Assembly: GCA_003194525.1 (NCBI GenBank)
Contig: NBIV01000033.1
Span: 62,001 to 126,000, forward strand
Direction: 5' to 3'
Length of the DNA: 64,000 nt
Source: Gracilariopsis chorda
Lineage: Eukaryota > Rhodophyta > Florideophyceae > Gracilariales > Gracilariaceae
Below the pieces are notes generated by a model, which did no database searches, had not been told where the DNA came from, and saw only the letters and a list, made by a program, of their open reading frames with translations. Within the stretch, counting starts at the first letter, position 1; the number at the start of each line of letters is the position of its first letter. A program made the position numbers and the translations under genes. This document shows positions 30,856 to 40,504 of the stretch, one piece after another.

Positions 30856-32999
30856 ATGCGCGCTTTTCGAATAGGTCTCGTCACCTGGAACGTCGGCGGC
30901 GCCCCTCCAGGCATCCCTCTCGCTGCCCGCAAGTTGCTCGCCTGCGCCACTCAAAACGATGTCGTCGTGGTCGGCCTGCAGGAGGTCGCCGTCGGTCGTC
31001 GAGGATGGAAGAACCACCTAATCCAAGCACTGGGTCCCGATTGGGTCCCAGCAGGCGGCGAGGCCTACGCCGGCATGCGCCTCAAAGTGTTCGTCAGAAA
31101 GGCGCCCAACGGCAAGCCATCCATCTCCGTAACATCCACCGGAATGCGCGTAGGAGCTGGCGTGGCCGACAGATGGCCGAACAAAGGCGCTGTGGCAGTC
31201 GGCATGCAGTTCGGTGCTTCCTGCCGTGCCCTGTTCATCGTCGCACATCTCGCCGCCAACGAGCATCGTGTGCAGAGTCGGGAGGACGACTGGAGAGTCA
31301 TACTTCGGCGCTTGGATAGGGACGAGTTTCTTCCTAGAGGCGCCGATTCCGTTATTCCTGTCCCCTTGCTTCATCGCTACGAGCATGTCTTCGTGCTGGG
31401 CGATCTGAATTACCGCGTCGTTGCGCCCGGCTCCACCACGGACAATCGCATACACTGGGTGCGCAAGCAGATTGCAGCTGCGGACTGGCACTCCCTCTTG
31501 GCTGTTGACCAACTCACCAAGGAAAGGCTTAATGCCAATGTGTTTGCAGACTTTGAGGAAGCTGACATAACTTTCGCGCCCACCTTCAAAATTAACCCCA
31601 AACCTCTCAGTACAGTTTCACCCGCATTCCCAGCTACTGCGACCGAATTCTATGGCACTCCTTGCCCGCAAGGGTGCATCTCGTCAAAGCTCTCGAGTAT
31701 CAAGCGCTCTCTAATTTCACACAGAGTGATCATATTCCTGTCTACGGCGCTTTCGAAATGCGCGTTCCACACCTTCCCTCCCCTTCCATCCCACTGCGCT
31801 CCCCGCACGGCTATAGAGTAGTTCTGGAGTTCATGCTGGTTCGCTTTATCAAGGGTGCACGTCCGTTTGTCAAACGCGAGTCCGTTGATGACGCACCTCA
31901 CTCCATCCGCCGCATCACTCCCCCGTTTCGTCTCAAGCCCTCCAAAGCCCCCAGGACACCGCTTTCAGCAAGATTTCGTGACCTTATTGAAAACATAACT
32001 ATTGATGACGATGACCACCTCAATGACGACGACGAAGATGTCGATGATGGCGCTGAATCCTGTTCCACCTTGTCCTCTGAAGACCCCGAAGAGTTTCTTC
32101 CGCTTGAGCTCGACACGCGGGAGGATAGCTTCGACGAAGCTAGCGATTTTGATTTACACGACCGTTTCACTCGTGATTCTGACGCGTCTCTTGTTGGCAA
32201 ATTTGTGTCCGACCGTCGTCGAGGTTATAACACCGATCTTTTGAGCACACCTGGCTCAGAGAGACGAGCTTTGACCCCGGTTATTCCAGGCGTTCCTTCA
32301 CCGGTTGCTGAGATGGACAGCATTGAGCGTAGGTCTGACAGTGACGCCAACACGTCTACTGAGATGCAACAAACTCCGTCCACCAAGCAAGAACGCGATT
32401 GGAACTCCAGTCCTGGACCGCACGTAAACAGCGGACCGAAAAAACGAGACTCGCTTTCCCGTCAAGTCTCTGAAGGTACCGAACCGTCCAACAGCGCTGT
32501 GCCCGCGCGTAGACCTAGACTCAACACGCTTCGTATGGAGGTCCACGGCGAGGGTATTTTCCTGAAGCGCCAACGAATCTACAGTATCAGCCTTCCACGT
32601 AATAGCTCTGGGTCACGGGAACGTATTGGAGACACCCTGCCTGTCATCCCCCTGCAACCCCTCAAGAGCCTTGATGAACTGGAATACAGACATATTTTGC
32701 TCGAATTCGCCAAGAAGAAGTCACGCGTGGGCAAATCCGGCGTGCTTCCTGTGCGCGAACTAATACCGTTCGCCGGAAAACCGTATGCGTTTGAGATGAC
32801 ACTCACCAAGTATGGTCGTCCCGTCGCAACTCTTGAGGCTTGCGTCCAGCTGACTGTCAGTGACTCGGGCTTGTGGGTTGATTCTCAAGGACGCGTTGTG
32901 AGGAATAGGCATGGTGATTCCGCCCGGAACTATGCCGGGGATCTGCCAGTTAGAAAGAAAACACATGCAAGAACCAAACTCGATCCGAGGTGGAGGTAG
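30856..32999 (+). CDS. inositol-polyphosphate 5-phosphatase, with one apparent frame change
   Basis: The catalytic domain opens at once: VTWNVGG (residue 9), VVGLQEVAVG, FIVAHLAANE, then VFVLGDLNYRV and FAPTFK. The next block, FTRIPSYCDRILW and later SDHIPVYG, is in another frame, so the frame changes once between 31591 and 31611 (a net -1 or +2). No GT-AG intron fits there. Both halves are long, open and conserved, so a sequence error is likelier than a dead gene. The family removes the 5-phosphate from PI(4,5)P2 or related inositides. The C-terminal half (about 400 residues) has an acidic Asp-rich patch, a Ser/Arg-rich linker and a final C2-like beta-rich segment (HILLEFAKKKSRVGKSGVLP). It lacks obvious SAC or RhoGAP domains, so its closest relative (type II, OCRL-like or SKIP-like) is unclear. 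Confidence 0.85.
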
Positions 33000-35216
33000 C
33001 ACCGGCCTCGGGGGACTTGCAGTGCTAGCCCCTCGTCCCACGTTGTGTAGTGTTAGTAAATAGAAAAGTTTGATATGTATGACTGTTGATGCCAGGAAAG
33101 GTAGTCGTCACTTCCTATCACCTTAACATCAAGAACCGCACCGTGCGAAGGCACAGAGCGTAACTTAACAAATTGTTGTGTGGAACCAAAAAATTGCTCG
33201 TCTCCGTGAGAGACCCAATCGCCTCTCCATTTCGCGTCCCCCATTAGTGGAGGGAAGACGGGTACAACTCGTGAAGGCGGATCGGCTTGTACCCAACGAA
33301 GTGTTGCAGTGTGTAGAAAGAAACTTGTTGCTGAACCGACTGTTTTGCTTATGTAGCGGTGGCATAGGAGGGCAACGTTTTACCTGAAACGGCCGTTTGT
33401 CGTTGTGGATTGCGCATGGGAAGGACCGAGAACATTGTATCAACATGAGATCAACTTCGATGGCACCACCCACTGGCAACGTCCCATTTCAGTCCATGAG
33501 GATGAGGGCATATCATTCTTTCCCAGGAGAAACGAATAACCTTACCAAGGGTGAAGACATTCCCGAGCCACTCCCCTCGCAGGGGGCCTTAGCCAGTCTA
33601 TCGATTCGCTGCCGCTGGGATTGGGCAGCGTTTCAATAGCTCGACAGTGAAGAACGGAAGTTCAAAAAAGGCTTTCTGCGTGATTGCAAGAGTATGATGC
33701 TGCTGTATTCCGCAAGTAACCCAGGATGAGTACGCATCTTACCCGTGGTATTGACCCATTACCCGTTGTGTAGTCGTTATGCTTTCGCAAGGACTATCTC
33801 CCTGAGAATTGTCGGACGGGATCTATTTGCCCACACCGACATGTTCTTGGTCTGCGATGTCCAGTTTCAGGTTTAGGAATGACCATGTTCAAGTTTACGA
33901 GTAATGCATTCGTTTCGTGAGCAATAGCATAGCCTCTTGCTGCCGCTCTGCCTTTTAGTTCAAGAGAGCATTCAGATACGCTTCGCACACTAAGAAGGGG
34001 AACAAAACAGATGGAGTGACAATTTTCTAGAAACGGAGATGTAAGACTATCATAGTGTGGATAACTGTGCAGGAATAGCGAAGGCTGCCGTCGTACATGC
34101 CGTCTATGATGTCCAAAGACAAGGCGATAAAGGCATAGATTACAATGCAATACATTCCTTGTAATACAGCTCTATAGAGGTGGTAACGTCGAGAAGTTCG
34201 TCATGAACGAACAGCGACTGCGTGCGGTAAGTCGTCAGAGAAGGACACGGTTCGACGACGATGTTCATACGTCCCGACGTTGCTTTTCAGTATGCTAGAG
34301 ATGGAAGAGTTGAAGGGCAGCGGTCTTTCGCCTTGCTCACCCAGTTTGATGGTTGGGTGAGCATCATTCAGAGAGTAAGGGGTACGATTGTCTTCCTTAA
34401 TTTGGATATCATCAAGCCCAAAGGACATCTATACTTGTTACCATTTATCGTCCTGTAAAAGCTTCCTAAGATCATGCTGCAGCCTTGCGTACCACGTTTC
34501 AGCATCAACGTGGTGTGGTGAAAAGGTCAAACAATGTCTTCTACATGGGATAGTCGGCATGACTTAGTGTCACTCATCTATGCGTAATGCAAACGAAAAA
34601 CAAAACCGATAACTCGTGCTTTTCGCCCTGCTGGTCGGCTGCAGTCATGTGCATACCTCGCAGATGCTTGAGGATATGAAAAATCTGTACTAGAAGCCCG
34701 GAACCACGCACATTTTGATGTTATACGATGTTGTTGTTTATATGCGGGCCGCTATCCCAATTCCGAATACGCGGTAGGCAGGTGGCGTCCGTAGGAATCC
34801 TTTTCCACCCTCTCTCTTCTGAAGCTACGATCCCCTTATCGTAACAAAGCAGTCTACTACAAGAGGGTAGCGCAGGAAAAAATCTCAGAGAACATAGGCC
34901 CTTTGGGTAGCAGTTCAATAAAAACAGAGGGAATTCACTGGGATGTGCCATTAGCCGTCCAACTTGGCCATGCCAACAAACACGTCACGGACACCGCCAA
35001 ATGTGCCAATCCGTGAGAATTTGTGCCTCTGTACCCTTGTCTCCCACTCAATATGCAGCAGCCAGCTCAACAGAAATGGAGCATTTGCAGCCAGCACCTG
35101 ATGTGCAGCTTCCAGCGTCATCGCGGTGAATGCACGCTTCCCAAGCCACCGCGTAGCGGCTGGTACGTCGCTTTTTCCACCACGACGTTCAGCCTCAAAC
35201 CTTTTGTGCATCCGAT
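33000..35216. other. 2.2-kb intergenic region without a supported gene
   Basis: Short frames on both strands show no recognisable domain. The last about 200 bases form the AMMECR1 promoter. No strong repeat was found, though diverged transposon debris cannot be excluded. Confidence 0.45.
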
Positions 35217-35843
35217 ATGGCGCCGTCTCTCATCGATGATGTTGTGTCTCGCACAGATGCCACGGTTCAAATGTGCGCAAAGGCTTTCGAAACCATCACT
35301 GCTACGCTTCGTCCAGGTCTTCCATCGCCTCCCGACATTGACCTGCCGAACAGCAAGGGTGGGGTGTTCGTCACCTGGAGCGTTCTGAGGGGTAGAGATT
35401 CGCATTACTCCTTGCGGGGATGTATTGGAACTCTCACCCCCGCACCCGTCCACATCGCAGTCCCACGCTATGCTGCGCAGGCTGCATTCCACGACTCCCG
35501 ATTTGATCCCATATCGGCTTCGGAGGTATCAAAGCTGAAAGTTGGCGTGAGCGTTTTGTCGCAGTTTGAAGCTGCTGAGCATGTGTACGACTGGGTCGTG
35601 GGTGTACATGGCATTGTCTTATCGTTGGCCGGAGGGTATTCGGCGACTTATCTTCCCGAGGTTTGCGCTGAGCACGGTTGGACAAAGGAATTTTGCGTGA
35701 GAAGTCTTGCGGAAAAGGCTGGCTTCCGAGGCGCTGTAGATCAATCCGTTTTGAATTCCGCTACGATTACTCGTTATCAGTCTAGCAAGATTGAGCTTAC
35801 TTTCAGTGATTACATGAAGCTCATCGAGGATAACGATTTCTGA
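35217..35843 (+). CDS. AMMECR1: AMMECR1-family protein
   Basis: A single-exon 208-aa protein that is almost entirely AMMECR1 domain (about residues 12-200). The signature LRGCIGTL is at about residues 67-74, preceded by the GVFVTWSV strand. The other conserved blocks follow: YAAQAAFHDSRFDPISASEV, the VSVLS strand, GVHGIVLS, TYLPEV and the C-terminal KAGF. The family is found from archaea to humans. Its biochemical role is unsettled, though the invariant LRGCIG loop and a partner relationship with MEMO1 homologues suggest an enzyme-like pocket. The ATG at 35217 is the first in frame and gives the usual short N-terminus of plant and archaeal members, without the long extension of the human protein. 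Confidence 0.93.
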   Translation: MAPSLIDDVVSRTDATVQMCAKAFETITATLRPGLPSPPDIDLPNSKGGVFVTWSVLRGRDSHYSLRGCIGTLTPAPVHIAVPRYAAQAAFHDSRFDPISASEVSKLKVGVSVLSQFEAAEHVYDWVVGVHGIVLSLAGGYSATYLPEVCAEHGWTKEFCVRSLAEKAGFRGAVDQSVLNSATITRYQSSKIELTFSDYMKLIEDNDF

Positions 35844-36654
35844 TCTGCAGAGGTGCATGAGCGGATATGTCCTTCTCGAAGCCCCTGTTTTGTCGTTGTT
35901 TGTCTCTTTTTGTAGGCGGTTGCTCGCCTGTCATTATCTCGTAAAACTGCAAACACCAAGTAGAAAATGTACCTCTAAGTATTCCTTTCACACGAAGGAT
36001 ATCACGGAGTGTTCCAGCGGAGCGCATTCGTCCATCGCGCCGAACCTCGGTGCATTTCACTATGTCTCCATTTCCATTGATCATTTCACCGTCAAAGTCG
36101 ATTGAACGCCAAGAACTTGCAGATAGGAACGCCTTGTTATCCAGTGCGTCATCGAAGATATACTCAACAGAACAAGCAATGCGATAATTGAATAGGCACG
36201 ATATGCGTGATAATCACAGCACTACTAGTGCTAGTCGTCCGCGCTCAATCTATTGAATTAGCTTCTTTTCATGACGGCCCCTAACTCCTGAGATCACATG
36301 ATTGAGGCTTCTTTCTAGAAGGGTTAGCAATCCTAACCTCTTTTCCGTTCAGAACATCATCAAGGTCTCTCCACGGTCAATATCCGACATCATTTTCCTG
36401 CCGCACATTATAGGGAGCTTTGTCGTGGTGATAGATTGCACCTCGTCACCGTAATGAGGTGACGTGCATTGACAATGCAATGTACATTGCGATACATACG
36501 ATGGAAGTCTGACATCTGCGGTTGCTTTCATTTTGAACGCAGCAGTTCAAACAGTTACTGGCTCACGAAATGGTACTGCTCAGCTTTTTAGATATGATCC
36601 AAAAATGGCCGGAGCGAAAGCTGACGTTAGAGGTTAGAGAATACTTCTCCTCGT

Positions 36655-37145
36655 GAGGAGTCTTACCGTGTCTTTGAAATTAGGGACACGGTATACTGTT
36701 AAGCGGTGGACGGAACTGCAAAGTTGCACTATGATCGAGATAACCCTTTAACCCTTATAATCACAGTCTACATGACATCCATGACAAGAAGCGGCTTATT
36801 TACTTGGGGGGCGTCAAAGTTGTCGTAGCCCATCTGGAATCACGATGCTAAATCGCTTTGCACTGGATACCATTGTGGTGAGGGACCAATGCAAGTTAGT
36901 GAGTCCCGCTCAGGGCACATGCAGTTCCGCCCGTCGAGGTGTGCCGACCTTCCGAAAAGGCTATAAAACGCTAAGTTACGCCGGATGAGGAAGCCAAATG
37001 GAGATGCGATTGGGTCTGTTAGGGGGATTTAGCCGTCGAATAGACAATTAGCTTTCTACTTGTAGAGAGTGAATACCGTTGCCTTGGAATTAGTGGCACG
37101 AGCCCGTAACCACACACACACATTTACTTGGGTGCTTGTCACGCG
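36655..37145 (+). repeat. diverged local direct repeat, about 410 bases apart
   Basis: A block TACCGTGTCTTTGAAATTAG (from about 36664) with a following GACACGG resembles TACCGTTGCCTTGGAATTAG (37075) followed by GGCACG. Downstream of each lies TTTACTTGGG with GTCA (36799 and 37129). The order is the same, so the two segments are an old tandem-like duplication or the two ends of one degraded element. Confidence 0.5.
36820..37020 (+). repeat. diverged dispersed repeat, copy 2 (block A)
   Basis: TGTCGTAGCCCATCTGG (36821) and GGGCACATGCAG (36915) followed by CGCCCG and GTGCCGACCTTCCG match the order seen at 19482-19620. Spacing differs by about 17 bases. Class unknown. Confidence 0.5.
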
Positions 37146-37429
37146 CTATTAACCGGGTGCTTGTTCAGAACAGCGGGAGGGCCTTGACAAATATCAGCTG
37201 ATACGTTTGAAAGCAACGCACCATCATGCGATATGCTTGACTCTGTACCTCATCGATTCGGGTGAAGCGAAATGGCATCGTGATTTGGTCCCAAGCGGAG
37301 ACCGAGAACTTTTTGTTTTCTGTTACCAGTTATGGCTTCCTAGGTACACAACTGCGCGATTTGGTGCAGCGGATTAGTGAGGAACATGTTGAGTTGAGTT
37401 GCAGTTTAGCTCGAGAATCAAGAGTTTTG

Positions 37430-37760
37430 TTTAGTAACCACAGAGGTTTAATGCAGATCCCATTTTGCTCTGGGATAATAGCTTTAGAGCATAACGTGGC
37501 TGTTGCGAAGGGAAGGACGGGGGAAGCAACAGCTTAAGGGTACATTCCGGTGACAGAGCATGGTGTTACGGTTTGGAGAAAGTGTCTTTCTTGTGCTAGT
37601 CCCGTGGCTACTGAATTGGTGGCGCCGCGAAAAGGGAGCTCTTTTTGGAATAGCCTCGGCAGTCATGAAAATGAAAAGTTCCCTAGCAAGGTCAGATTCT
37701 AAAACGACGCCATACTTGAGCGACGTGCGCCCACACAAACAACAACAAACTGAGGGTCAA
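37430..37760 (+). repeat. diverged dispersed repeat, block B (first copy)
   Basis: Segments here match 44505-45060: GTCAGATTCTA with a GTGCGCCCA end (about 37691-37733) against GTTAGATTCTA with GTGTGCCCA (44584-44626), GAAAGTGTCTTTCTT (37578) against GAAAGTCTTTCTTT, and a CCCATTTTG / GAGCATAACG stretch (37458-37497) against CCATTTCG / GAGCATGACC. Order differs between copies, so rearrangement followed insertion. Confidence 0.5.
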
Positions 37761-38160
37761 ATTACCACGTTCTCAATCAACGAGATACCGTTAAGCACGA
37801 GAATGTTGAGCGTTTGTTGATGAAAGCTGCTAGTGTGCAGATTCCTTACCGAGTGTGAGGATATCTCTTTGGCCTTTTGTACTCGACTGTACGAAATACT
37901 GTCGGGACCCAGATTGCGAGCAGCTTCCCTTCATTTGTTTCAGTTTGTTCTTGCCTAGTAGTCACTGAGAGTCGAGGAACCTTGATTTGGGTGGGGCTGG
38001 AATGCGTTAGGAGTGATGAGTCGAGATATTCAACACCAGACTGAACATGTGAGGCAAGTGTGTGGTCTGCATCCGTCGACTTCTCAATATCCCTTTTTAT
38101 TCCGGAGCGAACTTGCACAACTTGACATCGGTTTCAACGTGTGTGAGATACCCTGACGGT

Positions 38161-38907
38161 CTACGGCTCTGTTTTACCAAAAATGTTAAGCAGCGTCCCC
38201 GTCCATGCTGCATGCCCGTTATTCCGAATGACAAGGTTACCACACACATCACCTTGATACTCAATGATCTTTGTTTCGAATTCATGGCCTGAGCACGACC
38301 CGGTTGAAGACATTACCTTCTGATTGGATGCTTCAACAGTAATTTCGCTCATGGAATCAGTCAAGCGAAGCACCAAAGTTCCCAAAGGGTCAACAGCGGC
38401 GTTTCCGCTAGATGAGTTATGACACACGGTGGCTTGTGCTCCAGGCTCTAAGTACATAAGCTGCGTCGCCCAGAACCGATCTTGTTGCGTTTTGAGGACT
38501 TTTACGCCATTGCCGTGGATTGATGCACATGGAGCTTCTGTTTCCAACACGCGGACGTTCAGTTCGGCCGCAAAGAATGCCCCGGCGCTATTGGTGGATC
38601 CGAAGGAATGTGCGAGTCGAGTATCTGGAAAGGCTTGAGTGAAACAATCGCCCTTTGAAAACGAGCTCGTGTAGTGCTTCGCAGTTGCCATATCGAACTC
38701 AGGGGGTGTCAACTGGATGACGTTAAACACATCTGTGTCAATGGTGCTCACTGCGCATGTTGGTTTTGTATGTTTGTGGATAGAACAGCTGGTGGAAGGT
38801 TGTGTGCCACCAGCTCCAACAGTAAAAGTTTCACCTCTGTGAAGCACAACATGATGGCACTCGTCAGCCCAGCTTGGATAAGGAAGGGCTTCGAATTTAG
38901 ATGACAT
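38161..38907 (-). CDS. unknown beta-rich protein, 248 aa
   Basis: A single-exon frame from ATG 38907. The protein is alternating hydrophobic/polar and probably beta-rich, with eight or more Cys spread through it (CHHVV, TSCSIHKHTKPTC, GDCF, APC, TVC, GSCSGHE, GDVCGN). It has a Gly/Asn-rich C-terminal half (YQGDVCGNLVIRNNGHAAW). No signal peptide, membrane span or catalytic motif was recognised. The composition is even across its length, which supports real coding, and no intron is needed. The flanking DNA is repeat-rich, so origin within a transposon cannot be ruled out, although no transposon domain is visible. Confidence 0.55.
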   Translation of the reverse strand: MSSKFEALPYPSWADECHHVVLHRGETFTVGAGGTQPSTSCSIHKHTKPTCAVSTIDTDVFNVIQLTPPEFDMATAKHYTSSFSKGDCFTQAFPDTRLAHSFGSTNSAGAFFAAELNVRVLETEAPCASIHGNGVKVLKTQQDRFWATQLMYLEPGAQATVCHNSSSGNAAVDPLGTLVLRLTDSMSEITVEASNQKVMSSTGSCSGHEFETKIIEYQGDVCGNLVIRNNGHAAWTGTLLNIFGKTEP

Positions 38908-39193
38908 GGTAAGACGGACAAGCGTAATGTGACGCTGCCAAAAGTAGCTATGTTTGGTATTTGCAACGAAACAGATGCGCAAGTTCAGCCTTCGGTAGCG
39001 AAACTGGGGACGACAGAAGCGAAGGTGTTATGCAAAGATATTGAACTTCGCTTTGTTGCGTGTGCAAGCCTTGCACAGCAAGGGTAGCTGGTAAATTTGT
39101 GTGGTGAAAACAGGCGGGGGGAGAATCATATCTTTTCTCACGAACACCTCAGCGGTGTCTAAACAAGCGTCTCAGTATCTAATGACCTTCCAT

Positions 39194-39224
39194 ACCTTAC
39201 TGTTAACATTGTTAACAGTAAGGT
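39194..39224. repeat. perfect palindrome with 15-base arms
   Basis: Arms ACCTTACTGTTAACA and TGTTAACAGTAAGGT are exact complements around a single central T. The almost absent loop suggests a DNA-level structure (cruciform or protein-dimer site) rather than an RNA hairpin. Confidence 0.9.
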
Positions 39225-39401
39225 TACAGAGCATTCATGCAGTAGATGCAACTCGCACTGTCACACATCAGTTGGTGTTGGACTGCCGAGTGGAGAGGAG
39301 CACTGGCATCAGGGTGAACCTTGTAATCCGATGCGTTGCGCATGGGTTTGATCATGTGATACATTCCGTAAAACGCGAAGAGTTTTAACCGCAGACCAAA
39401 A

Positions 39402-39437
39402 GTAGAAGCCTACTCTTTAAAAAGGGTAGGCTTCTAC
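39402..39437. repeat. inverted repeat, 12-base arms and 12-base loop
   Basis: GTAGAAGCCTAC at 39402-39413 is complementary to GTAGGCTTCTAC at 39426-39437. An outer AAA/TTT pair extends the stem past one mismatch. It is followed by no T run, so it is not an obvious terminator; it may be a transposon end or a folded 3' element. Confidence 0.85.
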
Positions 39438-39952
39438 CTTTGTTCACAAATCGTGCATTTTAAGTAGCGCATGGGAGAACTCCATCCTTGTGTCTTTCTT
39501 TGGAGGATTCTAAGTGTGGGAGCAATGAAGGTGAAGCCCGTGGCTTTCTTTATTGCTGGAGATGCTGAGGTCTCAGTGCTTAAAGTGTGCTTGTCCGCCG
39601 TCGCTCGTTCTACGTGGCTATGCTGTCTGTCGTGTGACAACAATAAGGACGTTATGGGAAAAACTCAGAGGAGGGCTGGAAAGCTAGACCTTTACCCCTA
39701 GCTAAAGCCCTGAACCTGCGTTGCTTTCCGTCGTACAGGGTTAGCCTTCCCTTAACCCTTTTCTTCGACCGTTTAGCCCTTAACGCCACCTTTGGGCAGG
39801 TTTCAAGAAGAGGCAGTACTGGTGGCATGACTAGTGTGCTCGGTGGCGGTCGTGGCATCTCCCAGGCAACGCCCAAGCAAGGTGCATTCTTGGAGCATTC
39901 GGCTTCGGTTCACAACATTCTCGACGGCGTGTACTTACGATCGGCAGTTGCC

Positions 39953-40504
39953 ATGCAGAGATCCCAATCAGCCGTTGCCTTTATTCCAGCGGCGATGCTT
40001 TGCGGCCCACGTCCCCATCACAGACGAGCCACGCACCAACAGCGCCTCCTGAACATGTCCTCCGCCAACCTGCCGCAACGACGTGCCTCCCAACCCTTAC
40101 GACCCGACGACATCGTCTCCGGAACAGTTACCAACTTGGCTCCCTACGGTGCATTCGTCCAACTTCCCAACACCCAAGTCGGCCTCGTTCACATCTCTCA
40201 AATATCCGATAACTTCATCAATGATATTTCAAAGCATCTAACCATCGGCCAAAACCTGAAAGTGCGCGTTCTTTCTATTGACCAGTCCAACGGCCGTATA
40301 TCGCTTTCGCTAAAACGGGTCATCGTCCCCACAAGCGATGCCTATGAACGCGCCGTACAACTTGGTGGAGACTGGGGCCATCCGTGGGGCGATGACGAAC
40401 AAACAAAGTTCATGGATTTGGGACCACGCCCTCCAAAAGCTCCGTACCCATGGGAGCCGGACCCGTCCTTGTTTGATCGTTTTGATCAACCTAATTCGCG
40501 CTAA
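39953..40504 (+). CDS. S1 RNA-binding-domain protein, probably plastid-targeted
   Basis: A 183-aa protein from ATG 39953. The first 50 residues are Arg/Ser/Ala/His-rich with no acidic residue, consistent with a plastid transit peptide. One S1 OB-fold lies at about residues 50-125: VSGTVTNLAPYGAFVQL, then VGLVHISQIS and VRVLSIDQSNGRISLSLK are classic S1 strands. The tail is Pro/Trp/Asp-rich (GDWGHPWGDDEQ, PPKAPYPWEPD). Similar single-S1 proteins with such a tail occur in plastids of algae and plants, associated with ribosomes or nucleoid transcription. An ATG at 39827 is also in frame, but its extra 42 residues look like spacer. The stop codon overlaps that of the convergent armadillo gene by 4 bases. 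Confidence 0.8.
   Translation: MQRSQSAVAFIPAAMLCGPRPHHRRATHQQRLLNMSSANLPQRRASQPLRPDDIVSGTVTNLAPYGAFVQLPNTQVGLVHISQISDNFINDISKHLTIGQNLKVRVLSIDQSNGRISLSLKRVIVPTSDAYERAVQLGGDWGHPWGDDEQTKFMDLGPRPPKAPYPWEPDPSLFDRFDQPNSR

Larger units (their letters stand above)
35844..38160. other. 2.3-kb repeat-rich intergenic region
   Basis: No supported host gene. It contains a local direct repeat (36655-36815 against 37065-37145), copy 2 of the dispersed repeat (36820-37020) and copy 2 of a second repeat block (37430-37760). An AACCCTTTAACCCTTA element lies at about 36745. The frame at 37262-37537 falls inside this repeat DNA and is not called. Confidence 0.55.
38908..39952. other. intergenic region with two inverted repeats
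   Basis: Contains the 31-base palindrome at 39194-39224 and the hairpin at 39402-39437. From 39690 to 39785 it carries several AACCCTT/AGCCCTTAA motifs. The S1-protein frame is open upstream to an ATG at 39827, but that extension is not transit-like and is excluded. Confidence 0.5.

Noticed and set aside
37262-37537. A 91-codon frame in the repeat region
   Set aside because: It lies across repeat blocks shared with other non-coding positions and has no recognisable domain.
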